Positions 16,942 through 24,786 of a stretch of 64,000 bases of DNA are shown here, in pieces. The first letter of the stretch is position 1. Each line of letters starts with the position of its first letter. Source of the stretch: Bacteroides sp. Marseille-P3684 (GTDB lineage: Bacteria; Bacteroidota; Bacteroidia; Bacteroidales; Bacteroidaceae); NCBI RefSeq assembly GCF_900291465.1, contig NZ_LT985808.1, positions 2,136,151 through 2,200,150 on the forward strand, read 5' to 3'. A model generated the notes under the pieces. It ran no database searches. It saw only the letters and a program-made list of their open reading frames with translations, and was not told the DNA's origin. Both the position numbers and the translations under genes were made by a program.

Positions 16942-17004
16942 GTTTTTCATAGTATTAGATTTAAGGTTAAGTAAAGGTTGGGTCAAAGCGTTGACCCTTT
17001 TTTT
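16942..17004 (+). ncRNA. Candidate small RNA of about 60 nt
   Basis: Between a consensus promoter (16905-16935) and an intrinsic terminator lie about 60 bases with no start codon that opens a useful frame. The terminator stem is GGGTCAA (16980-16986) with TTGACCC (16991-16997), followed by seven T (16998-17004). This is the best explanation for part of the 706-base gap 16721-17426. It could instead be a constitutively attenuated leader of dsbD, 420 bases downstream. The rest of the gap shows nothing else recognisable besides the dsbD promoter. Confidence 0.5.
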
Positions 17005-17355
17005 ATGTCCTTTCGTTTCTGTTGCACAGTCAGTCATCGTTCTTCATTCATTCCGTTTAGCATCAGCCTTGAATTTATCGTGCAATGATTTGAAAAGAGT
17101 CTTTCAAGGATGCTCTGGCTCAATCTGCCAAAGGCAAATGGCAAGCATTTTGTAGGCATTTAAAGAGACGTTTGCCGGCGGTTTGATGACAGGAAGTAAT
17201 TTCGGCAATTTTTTTACAATTGTCAAGAGATAGGATTGGTACATCATTTTTAATAAAAGCTTGGCGAAACAGCCCTGTTATTAGAATCGGTTACATCTGT
17301 AAACCTATCAAAAAAACATTAAATTTGCCGGTGCTCTCCGTAATTTATAGATTTT

Positions 17356-17389
17356 TTGTATCATTCTTCGTTAAGAATACGTACTTTTG
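17356..17389 (+). promoter_or_regulatory. dsbD promoter
   Basis: TACTTTTG at 17382-17389 matches TAnnTTTG, 37 bases before the ATG. The TTG at 17356-17358 stands 23 bases upstream, slightly beyond the common spacing. Confidence 0.55.
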
Positions 17390-17426
17390 CGACATAAAGT
17401 TTTAATCAATTAAATAGATCTACAGG

Positions 17427-19481
17427 ATGAGAAAAACAACTTTTCTGAGCTTATTGCTCTTCTTTGTTTGTGCTGTGACCGCGATGGCACAAATGCAAGA
17501 TCCGGTTCACTTTAAATCGGAACTTAAACAAATCTCCGGTACGGAGGCTGAGATCGTATTCACGGCAACCATTGATGATGGGTGGCATGTGTACTCTACC
17601 GACCTTCCTGATGGAGGTCCGATTTCAGCGACATTTAATGTGGATAAAATTGAAGGAGCGGAATTGGTTGGCAAGTTGATTCCGGTCGGCAAGGAGGAAA
17701 ACAAGTTTGACCAGATGTTCCAGATGCAGGTTCGTTTCTTCGAGCATAATGCCAAGTTTGTGCAAAAGTTGAAGATTACGGGTGCCACATTCTCCATTGA
17801 AGGCTATATGCAATATGGTGCCTGCAACGATCAGAACTGCTTGCCGCCGACGGATGTAAACTTTTCATTCAAAGGCAAAGGGGATGCAAAGGCAGCAGCG
17901 GCAACTCCCGCACCATCAAAAAAAGATGAAGCTGTAGCAACGGAAACTTCTGAAGCTCAAGAGGCCGATACACTTGCCGCAGATGCTACAGCTGCCAATG
18001 ATTCAGTAGCGGCAGGTGCTCATGCAGCAGTATCAGGAGATTCCGACCTGTGGACTCCGGTTATCAAGGAACTGAATGTATTCGATAATCATACCGAGTC
18101 TTCAAACAATTCTTGGCTGTATATTTTCTTTGCCGGATTCGTCGGTGGTCTGATTGCCTTGTTTACTCCGTGTGTGTGGCCCATTATCCCGATGACGGTC
18201 AGCTTCTTCCTGAAGCGTACCAGTGATAAGAAGAAGGGTATCCGCGATGCATGGACCTATGGCGCATCCATTGTTGTGATCTATGTAGCCTTGGGCTTGG
18301 CTATCACGCTGATATTTGGAGCAAGTGCACTGAACTCACTCTCGACAAATGCAATCTTCAACATCTTCTTCTTCCTGATGTTGGTTGTGTTTGCTGCCTC
18401 TTTCTTTGGTGCTTTTGAAATCACTTTGCCTTCTTCCTGGAGTACGGCAGTTGACAGTAAGGCCGAAAAGGCCGGTGGCTTGTTGAGCATCTTCCTGATG
18501 GCATTCACTCTGTCACTGGTGTCGTTCTCCTGTACAGGTCCTATCATCGGTTTCCTGTTGGTAGAAGTTTCGACGACAGGCAGCATCGTGGCTCCTGCCA
18601 TTGGAATGTTGGGCTTTGCCATTGCTCTGGCTCTTCCGTTCACCTTGTTTGCCATGTTCCCGTCTTGGCTGAAATCCATGCCTAAGTCTGGTGGATGGAT
18701 GAATGTCATCAAGGTCGTATTGGGTTTCCTGGAATTGGCTTTTGCCCTGAAGTTCCTTTCTGTTGCCGATATGGCATATGGTTGGCGTTTGCTTGACCGT
18801 GAAACCTTCCTGGCTTTATGGATTGCTATTTTTGGTCTGTTGGGCATTTATCTGTTGGGCGGCATCAAGTTCCCGCATGACGACGATGAACGTAAAGTCA
18901 GCGTTCCGCGCTTCTTCTTGGGACTGATTTCATTGGCCTTCACTATCTATATGGTCCCCGGTCTGTTCGGTGCGCCGTTGAAAGCCATCAGTGCTTTTGC
19001 TCCTCCCAGCAGTACACAGGATTTCAATCTTTACAAGGAAGACGAGGTACATGCCAAATTTACCGATTATGATGAAGGTATGGCTTATGCAAAGCAGGTA
19101 GGCAAGCCTGTCATGGTGGATTTCACCGGATGGGGATGTGTCAACTGCCGCGAGATGGAATCCAAAGTTTGGATTGACCCGAAGGTTCGTGAACTTCTGA
19201 CTGAAGACTATGTGCTGATTTCTCTCTATGTCGACGAAAAGGAAAAGTTGTCTGAAAGAATCACGGTAGAAGAAAATGGTCAGACACGTATTCTGCGTAC
19301 GGTAGGTGACAAGTGGAGCTACTTGCAACGTGTGAAGTTTGGTGCGAATGCACAGCCTTTCTATGTGCTGTTGGACAATGAAGGGAAGCCGTTGAACGGT
19401 TCTTACTCTCACGATGAGGATGTTGACAAGTATGTGAAGTTCTTGCAGACTGGTTTGGAAAACTACAAGAAAAACAAATGA
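17427..19481 (+). CDS. dsbD: Thiol:disulfide interchange protein DsbD
   Basis: Encodes 684 residues in the three-domain DsbD order. A signal peptide (1-21) precedes a periplasmic alpha domain with the redox pair Cys133/Cys138 (YGACNDQNC). A low-complexity Ala/Glu/Asp/Thr linker runs from about 153 to 207. The eight-helix membrane domain has Cys249 (FTPCVWP) and Cys369 (SCTGP), the pair that carries reducing power across the membrane. The C-terminal thioredoxin domain has Cys571/Cys574 (GWGCVNC). It moves electrons from cytoplasmic thioredoxin to periplasmic acceptors. The long linker is unusual compared with the Escherichia coli protein. Monocistronic by position; the next gene begins 36 bases later. 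Confidence 0.95.
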   Translation: MRKTTFLSLLLFFVCAVTAMAQMQDPVHFKSELKQISGTEAEIVFTATIDDGWHVYSTDLPDGGPISATFNVDKIEGAELVGKLIPVGKEENKFDQMFQMQVRFFEHNAKFVQKLKITGATFSIEGYMQYGACNDQNCLPPTDVNFSFKGKGDAKAAAATPAPSKKDEAVATETSEAQEADTLAADATAANDSVAAGAHAAVSGDSDLWTPVIKELNVFDNHTESSNNSWLYIFFAGFVGGLIALFTPCVWPIIPMTVSFFLKRTSDKKKGIRDAWTYGASIVVIYVALGLAITLIFGASALNSLSTNAIFNIFFFLMLVVFAASFFGAFEITLPSSWSTAVDSKAEKAGGLLSIFLMAFTLSLVSFSCTGPIIGFLLVEVSTTGSIVAPAIGMLGFAIALALPFTLFAMFPSWLKSMPKSGGWMNVIKVVLGFLELAFALKFLSVADMAYGWRLLDRETFLALWIAIFGLLGIYLLGGIKFPHDDDERKVSVPRFFLGLISLAFTIYMVPGLFGAPLKAISAFAPPSSTQDFNLYKEDEVHAKFTDYDEGMAYAKQVGKPVMVDFTGWGCVNCREMESKVWIDPKVRELLTEDYVLISLYVDEKEKLSERITVEENGQTRILRTVGDKWSYLQRVKFGANAQPFYVLLDNEGKPLNGSYSHDEDVDKYVKFLQTGLENYKKNK

Positions 19482-19517
19482 TCTGAATAAGTTTCTTTAC
19501 CTTACTTAAATACTACC

Positions 19518-20807
19518 ATGTTAGATTCAACAGAAAGAAAACAGATTATAGCTCTGATGCAGCGCGAGGTGGTTCCCGCTATCGGCTGCACGGAGCCTGT
19601 AGCAGTAGCCTTGTGTGTTGCTAAGGCTACTGAGACGCTGGGCTGTTTGCCGGAACATATTACTTTATATTTAAGTGCCAATATTCTGAAGAATGCAATG
19701 GGGGTAGGCATCCCCGGTACTGGAATGATTGGTCTGCCTATTGCAACAGCCTTGGGAGCACTGGTGGGTAAGTCGGATTACCAGCTTGAGGTATTGAAGG
19801 ACTCCAACCCGGATGCCGTTGAGAAGGGAAAGCAATACATTGCAGAGAAACGCATCACCATCCTGTTGAAGGAGAATATCACAGAGAAGCTTTATATTGA
19901 GGCAATTTGTGAAGCTGCCGGTCATACGGCAAAAGCTATCATTGCCGGTGGTCACACGAATTTCGTCTATGTGGCGAAGGATGATACGGTCTTGCTGGAT
20001 AAGCAGTCTGCGACTCAGGCGGAAGGTGAGGCGAAGGATGTACAGCTCTCTTTCAAAAAGGTCTACGAGTTTGCAACGACGACCCCGTTGGAAGAACTGG
20101 AGTTTATTCTGGAGGCAAAACGCTTGAACATGGCGGCTGCAGAGTTCTCTTTGAAAGGTGATTACGGTCATGGCATTGGACGTATGATGTGTAGCAAGCA
20201 AGAGCATGAGATTATGGGCGACAGCGTTTATTCCCGCATTTTGTCCTATACTTCGGCTGCTTGTGATGCTCGTATGGGAGGTGCCATGATTCCAGTGATG
20301 AGCAACTCCGGTAGTGGCAATCAGGGAATTACTGCAACATTGCCGGTTGTGGTATTTGCTCAGGAGAACCATAAAAGCCATGAGGAGCTTGTACGTGCTT
20401 TGGCACTCAGTCACTTGACTGTTATTTATATCAAGCAAAGCTTGGGCCGTTTGTCTGCTTTGTGTGGCTGTGTGGTCGCAGCGACAGGGTCTGCCTGTGG
20501 TATTACCTATCTGATGGGAGGTACTTACCAACAAGCCGTTTATGCGGTGAAGAACATGGTGGCCAACCTGACCGGTATGTTGTGCGATGGAGCCAAGCCC
20601 AGTTGTGCCATGAAGCTGTCAACGGGAGTTTCTACGGCTGTCTTGTCAGCCATGATGGCGATGCAACAGCGTTATGTGACATCTGTGGAAGGTATCATTG
20701 ATGACGATGTGGACAAATGCATTCGCAACATGACACGCATCGGTTCTGTCGGCATGAATGAGACTGATCGTGTCGTACTGGACATCATGACGCACAAAGG
20801 TTGTTGA
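19518..20807 (+). CDS. L-cysteine desulfidase-like / serine dehydratase alpha-family protein (UPF0597)
   Basis: Encodes 429 residues. GCTEPVAVAL at the N-terminus, GIPGTGMIGLPIA, MSNSGSGNQGITATLPV and SALCGCVVAATGSACGITYLM are hallmarks of the CyuA/YhaM family. Members are oxygen-sensitive iron-sulfur enzymes that split L-cysteine to pyruvate, ammonia and sulfide. Several conserved Cys residues (near 24, 316-326, 355) could bind the cluster. It follows dsbD by 36 bases on the same strand and is closed by a strong terminator. Cysteine catabolism next to a thiol-redox protein is suggestive but not proof of a joint role. Confidence 0.88.
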   Translation: MLDSTERKQIIALMQREVVPAIGCTEPVAVALCVAKATETLGCLPEHITLYLSANILKNAMGVGIPGTGMIGLPIATALGALVGKSDYQLEVLKDSNPDAVEKGKQYIAEKRITILLKENITEKLYIEAICEAAGHTAKAIIAGGHTNFVYVAKDDTVLLDKQSATQAEGEAKDVQLSFKKVYEFATTTPLEELEFILEAKRLNMAAAEFSLKGDYGHGIGRMMCSKQEHEIMGDSVYSRILSYTSAACDARMGGAMIPVMSNSGSGNQGITATLPVVVFAQENHKSHEELVRALALSHLTVIYIKQSLGRLSALCGCVVAATGSACGITYLMGGTYQQAVYAVKNMVANLTGMLCDGAKPSCAMKLSTGVSTAVLSAMMAMQQRYVTSVEGIIDDDVDKCIRNMTRIGSVGMNETDRVVLDIMTHKGC

Positions 20808-20819
20808 TAGACCGTTACC

Positions 20820-20878
20820 TGCATAATAACGATAAAAGGGGATACATCGCTGAATGTATCCCCTTTTATCGTTATGCA
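20820..20878. terminator. Bidirectional terminator between the desulfidase and acyl-CoA ligase genes
   Basis: An extended hairpin whose core AAAAGGGGATACAT (20834-20847) pairs with ATGTATCCCCTTTT (20854-20867). GCATAA and ACGAT flanks extend the stem with one small bulge. T runs are present in both directions, and it separates convergent genes. Confidence 0.85.
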
Positions 20879-20899
20879 GATCAAACTAGTTCAGATGCC

Positions 20900-22561
20900 T
20901 TAGTCTGCGGCATTCTGATAGAGGAAGCGTTTGATACTCCGTTTAGGAGTCTTTTCAAATTCTTCATGGAATATTTTGATGCGTGATACCTGGCAGTAAC
21001 CCGGGATTAGCGTGTTGAGTGTGGTACGATTTTCTTCCATTACCCGGGTGATATCTTCTTCACTGACGATACCTTGTGCAGCTGCTTCTTCAAAATCCGG
21101 ATAAATCAGTGCGACCAGTTTGTCATCCTTTTGTATGACAATGGATTCGGTAACATAAGGCAGGTTGTTCAGTTTCTCTTCTATTTCTTCAGGATAGATG
21201 TTTTGTCCGGAAGGTCCTAGAAGCATGTTCTTGCTGCGTCCCTTGATGAAGACATTTCCTTCTTCATCAATGATGCCCAGGTCTCCGGTATGCAACCATC
21301 CGTCCGGTTCAAGGACTTCGCGTGTAGCCTCTTCGTTCTTATAGTATCCCAGCATGACGTTCATGCCCCGGCAGAGAATTTCTCCCACGACATGATGGGG
21401 GTCAGGGCTGTCAATCTTCACTTCCATACGGGGAGCAGCCTTTCCACAGGAGCCTGGCACGAACCGTTTCCAGTCCTCATAGCAGATGATGGGGGCACAC
21501 TCGGTCATGCCATATCCTACGGTATAGGGGAAATTGATCATCTTCAGGAAATGTTCAACGTCCTGGTTGAATGCTGCTCCACCGATGATGACTTCATAGA
21601 ACTTACCGCCAAAAGCCTGTATCACCTGCTCACGAACAGTGTTCTTGATTTTATCATTGATGATGGGGACTCTCAGGAGTATCTGCATGGCAGGTGTCTG
21701 GAGTCTGGGGAGTACCTTCTTCTTGATAATCTTTTCAATAATGAGGGGAACGGAAATAACAATGCTGGGTTTGATTTCCTCAAAGGCTTCAAAAATGATT
21801 TTTGGACTGGGGACCCGGTTGAGGTAGTAAATGTGGCAACCGACACAGAATTCATAGATAAATTCAAATGCCAACCCATACATGTGGGCCATGGGAAGCA
21901 TGGAGACTAACCGGTCATTCCGTTTCAGCGTCAGCACTTCATAGGCAAACTGGGTATTGGACCATAAGGCACGATAGGGAATCATGACACCTTTTGAGAG
22001 GCTGGTAGTCCCGGAAGTGTAGTTGATCATGGCAAGTTGCTCGGGTTCATCGAGATCATAGTGAACATGTTCAATGCGGAAATTCTTAGGGAACTTCTTG
22101 CCGAACATTTCGTTTAAGTGCTCTCGTGCATACGTCAGCTGTTCAGAACGTGAGACAAGCAGAGAATAGTCGTTGAGCATAATGATACCCTCCAGCGATG
22201 GCATTTCCTTTTCATCCAGCTCAGGCCAGACCATATCACCCACCAGGAGCAGACGGGCATCGGAATGATTGACAATATAATGTATGTTTTCTGCTTTGAA
22301 TTCATGCAGTACGGGCACTGCTACTGCTCCATAGGTCAGGGTCGCGAGAAATGCAGCTCCCCATTGGGCACTGTTGCGTCCGCAAATAGCAATGCGGTCA
22401 CCCTTTTTCACTCCACTTTCTTCGAAGATGATGTGTAGTTTCTCGATTTTGCGTGCTACATCTTTATATTGCAAGGTGGCACCTTTGTAGTCAGTCAGGG
22501 CATCTTGATCCCAATATTCCTTAATAGCACGTTCGATGAGGGCTATAAAACTTTGGTTCAT
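20900..22561 (-). CDS. AMP-dependent long-chain acyl-CoA ligase-like protein
   Basis: Encodes 553 residues of the ANL superfamily. INYTSGTTSLSKGVM is the phosphate-binding loop. It carries Ser where most members have the second Gly (TSGTTGxPKG), while the Lys is kept. GYGMTECAPIICYE is the A5 motif. GWLHTGDLGIIDEEGNVFIK and GRSKNMLLGPSGQNIYPEEI form the adenylate-binding and hinge region. The final segment has KTPKRSIKRFLY with a plausible catalytic Lys. Such enzymes activate fatty acids to acyl-CoA through an acyl-adenylate. The start at 22561 (MNQSFIAL) is fixed by a promoter whose -7 box covers the alternative ATG at 22591. Confidence 0.92.
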   Translation of the reverse strand: MNQSFIALIERAIKEYWDQDALTDYKGATLQYKDVARKIEKLHIIFEESGVKKGDRIAICGRNSAQWGAAFLATLTYGAVAVPVLHEFKAENIHYIVNHSDARLLLVGDMVWPELDEKEMPSLEGIIMLNDYSLLVSRSEQLTYAREHLNEMFGKKFPKNFRIEHVHYDLDEPEQLAMINYTSGTTSLSKGVMIPYRALWSNTQFAYEVLTLKRNDRLVSMLPMAHMYGLAFEFIYEFCVGCHIYYLNRVPSPKIIFEAFEEIKPSIVISVPLIIEKIIKKKVLPRLQTPAMQILLRVPIINDKIKNTVREQVIQAFGGKFYEVIIGGAAFNQDVEHFLKMINFPYTVGYGMTECAPIICYEDWKRFVPGSCGKAAPRMEVKIDSPDPHHVVGEILCRGMNVMLGYYKNEEATREVLEPDGWLHTGDLGIIDEEGNVFIKGRSKNMLLGPSGQNIYPEEIEEKLNNLPYVTESIVIQKDDKLVALIYPDFEEAAAQGIVSEEDITRVMEENRTTLNTLIPGYCQVSRIKIFHEEFEKTPKRSIKRFLYQNAAD

Positions 22562-22588
22562 AATTTGCACATTTAATAGTTGTATGTG

Positions 22589-22619
22589 CAAATGTATAAC
22601 AATAAACGCGCATTGGCAA
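22589..22619 (-). promoter_or_regulatory. Promoter of the acyl-CoA ligase gene
   Basis: On the minus strand, TTG (plus 22617-22619), a 20-base spacer and TACATTTG (plus 22589-22596). Confidence 0.75.
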
Positions 22620-22688
22620 CAATATTGAGGAAAACTTAATGGCTGACGGGTTGGCGGGCAAACTGGCGTAAACCTGTTTGTTCGTCAA

Positions 22689-23363
22689 TTAAATATACAA
22701 TCTTTCTCCAAAAATCTTGCTTCCTACGCGTACGAGTGTCGCGCCTTCCTGAATGGCCAGGGGATAGTCGTGACTCATTCCCATGGATAGTTCACGGAAG
22801 GTGGATGAATCGCTGAAGAAGTGTTCGCGGGTTTGCAGGAAGTACTCATGCAGCGAATGGAATTCTTGTCTTACTTGCTGCATGTCGTCTGTATTGCTGG
22901 CCATCCCCATCAGCCCGCATAGCGAGACATGTGTGAGGCTTTTCCATTCGCCGGATGCCAACATTGCGGTACATTCATCGAAGCTGAATCCAAATTTTGT
23001 TTCTTCCTGTGCAATATGCAGTTGCAGAAGGCAAGGGATAGTCCGTCCGCATTTTGCAGCCTGTTTGTTGATTTCAGCAAGCAGTTTGTAGGAGTCTACA
23101 CCGTGTATCATGGCTACATAGGGAGCCATATACTTGATTTTATTGGTCTGGAGATGTCCGATGAAGTGCCATTCGATATCTTTGGGTAGCGCTTCTTGCT
23201 TCTCTGTCATCTCTTGTACCTTGCTTTCACCGAAAATGCGTTGTCCGGCTTCATAAGCCTGCATGATGGCTTCATTGGGATGGAACTTGGAAACAGCAAC
23301 CAAGCGTACACCGGAAGGCAGGTCATTCAAGACCTCTTTGAGATTTCTCTGAATACTACACAT
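22689..23363 (-). CDS. YggS-family pyridoxal-phosphate-binding protein
   Basis: Encodes 224 residues, the usual size of the YggS/PLPBP family. VAVSKFHPNEAI contains the PLP-binding Lys, FGESKVQEM and WHFIGHLQTNKIKY are the family signatures, and GLMGMAS and RELSMGMSHDYPLAI close the barrel. These single-domain fold-type III proteins manage free PLP and have no proven enzymatic reaction. The start at 23363 (MCSIQRNL) is preferred to the longer frame because the 21 extra residues are unlike the family. A decayed inverted repeat lies just upstream at 23445-23530. Confidence 0.93.
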   Translation of the reverse strand: MCSIQRNLKEVLNDLPSGVRLVAVSKFHPNEAIMQAYEAGQRIFGESKVQEMTEKQEALPKDIEWHFIGHLQTNKIKYMAPYVAMIHGVDSYKLLAEINKQAAKCGRTIPCLLQLHIAQEETKFGFSFDECTAMLASGEWKSLTHVSLCGLMGMASNTDDMQQVRQEFHSLHEYFLQTREHFFSDSSTFRELSMGMSHDYPLAIQEGATLVRVGSKIFGERLYI

Positions 23364-23444
23364 GATGATAAAATTACACAAGTTATAGATGAAAAAGATT
23401 GAATCTATCGGGCGTGGAGTTTGCACTTTCCGTCAGTAGACATT

Positions 23445-23530
23445 CAACACAGAGACACCAAGGACAGATGAGCTTTCCATTTTGGAATCGGGTGAAAAGG
23501 GGACTCTGTCACTTTGTGTCTCTGCGGTGA
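23445..23530. repeat. Inverted repeat resembling a dispersed intergenic element
   Basis: The left arm at about 23445-23471 begins CAACACAGAGACACCAAG. The right arm at about 23504-23530 is its imperfect complement and includes CTTTGTGTCTCTGCGG. Arms of about 26 bases are separated by about 32 bases. It lies between yggS and the DUF4494 gene. Confidence 0.65.
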
Positions 23531-23557
23531 TGTATTTGTCTGCATTTCGTATGCTGC

Positions 23558-24040
23558 CTATCGTTTGTCAGCATCGGGGAACTCCGGCTTGACATCGGGT
23601 TCGGCTGAATAGGGGTAAACGTCCATAATGGTAGTCTCGGCAATGGAGGCAATGGTATAGTCTGCCATGGTGCCTTTCATGCCTTCGTCGAGCTTCTTGA
23701 CGGCATCGCGCAAATCGGCTGCTTGTACCAGTATCTGTGTCGCCGTTTTCTTTTCAGCGCCGCTTTTCTCATCCAGTGTGATGAAGTAAAGCTTGCACTT
23801 GAACCAGCGGTCGGCAGCCTCTTCATCAGATGGGAATAACTCGCTATAGTTTGCGCGTTTGATATCTGATACTGTAAATTCTCCGCTGATGAAAGGGGTC
23901 ATTTCCTCTATGATGCGTGCTTCTGCTTCTGTGAAGCTGAGTGCATCCACCAGATAAGGTTCGGTTACTTTCTTGTTCATCCCGTTTTCCAAAGTCTTTT
24001 CGTAGCGTATTTTGCATTCAAACCAATTATGCGTTGCCAT
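23558..24040 (-). CDS. DUF4494 domain-containing protein
   Basis: Encodes 160 residues with no signal peptide or membrane segment. WFECKIRYEKTLENGMNKKV followed by TEPYLVDALSFTEAEARI, and later WFKCKLYFITLDEKSGAEKK, form two similar halves. Each half is an FxCK-type beta segment with a following helix, as in the Bacteroidetes DUF4494 family. The function is unknown. It lies 77 bases downstream of rpiB on the same strand and may share its transcript. The C-terminus is acidic and Pro-rich and probably disordered. Confidence 0.85.
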   Translation of the reverse strand: MATHNWFECKIRYEKTLENGMNKKVTEPYLVDALSFTEAEARIIEEMTPFISGEFTVSDIKRANYSELFPSDEEAADRWFKCKLYFITLDEKSGAEKKTATQILVQAADLRDAVKKLDEGMKGTMADYTIASIAETTIMDVYPYSAEPDVKPEFPDADKR

Positions 24041-24117
24041 TATTGTATTGTTTTATGTTATTTAGGTTAGTATATAGTAAGGTATCTATTCAGTCGAGCT
24101 GATTGCTTGTGTTCCGA

Positions 24118-24558
24118 TTATTTCACAGGTATCTTGTCGATGCGTTTCTGGTGGCGTCCGCCTTCAAATTCGGTATGGAAGAATTCTTCCATGATGGCAG
24201 CGGCCGTTTGTGTATCAATGAAGCGTCCCGGCATGACCAGTACATTGGCGTTGTTATGCTGGCGGCAGAGATGGGCTATTTCCGGAATCCAGCATAATCC
24301 GGCGCGGATGCCTTGATGCTTGTTGAGTGTCATGTTGATGCCTTCTCCACTTCCGCAGATGGCTATGCCCGGATAACATTCTCCGGACTCGATGCCCTGT
24401 GCCAAGGCGTGTCCGAAGTCGGGATAATCACAACTGTCAGTCGTATAGGTTCCATAATCTTTGTAGGGCATATGGTGTTCGTCCAACCATTGCTTGACGT
24501 ATTGTTTCAGTTCAAAGCCTGCATGATCGGAGGCTAATCCTATGATTTTTGTATCCAT
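24118..24558 (-). CDS. rpiB: Ribose-5-phosphate isomerase B
   Basis: Encodes 146 residues. IGLASDHAGFELK is the RpiB N-terminus. ICGSGEGINMTLNKHQGIRA holds the catalytic Cys/Thr region, and HNNANVLVMPGRFI the substrate loop. It interconverts ribulose 5-phosphate and ribose 5-phosphate. The start at 24558 (MDTKIIGL) is chosen over an ATG ten codons upstream because of the conserved start. It follows tkt across a terminator, so it may be expressed both with and without the arabinose operon. Its task beside transketolase is the non-oxidative pentose phosphate pathway. Confidence 0.95.
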   Translation of the reverse strand: MDTKIIGLASDHAGFELKQYVKQWLDEHHMPYKDYGTYTTDSCDYPDFGHALAQGIESGECYPGIAICGSGEGINMTLNKHQGIRAGLCWIPEIAHLCRQHNNANVLVMPGRFIDTQTAAAIMEEFFHTEFEGGRHQKRIDKIPVK

Positions 24559-24656
24559 TGTCGTTGTTTGTTTTGAAAATTCACGCAAATTTCGGAATTA
24601 ATCTTTGTTTGGGCAAATAATGAAATGCAAATGTCGGTATGCATCGTTGTGAAAAG

Positions 24657-24712
24657 AAAGAAGGAGTTCAAATGGGACTGTTGGGTCTCAGTCCGATTCT
24701 TACTCCTTCTTT
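24657..24712 (-). terminator. Terminator downstream of transketolase
   Basis: AAAGAAGGAGT (24657-24667) pairs with ACTCCTTCTTT (24702-24712). An inner stem GGGACTG/CAGTCC lies in the loop. It is AT-flanked on both sides. Confidence 0.75.
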
Positions 24713-24786
24713 AGTCATGTATTGGAACGATGCTTATTCAAGGACGTCTCCTGTCAGGTCTGATAGCGGGGCGCCCTGAATGCATG

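Noticed and set aside
16889..17155. 88-codon frame upstream of dsbD
   Set aside because: It runs through a consensus promoter and an intrinsic terminator, has no family resemblance, and its codon use is unlike that of the neighbours.
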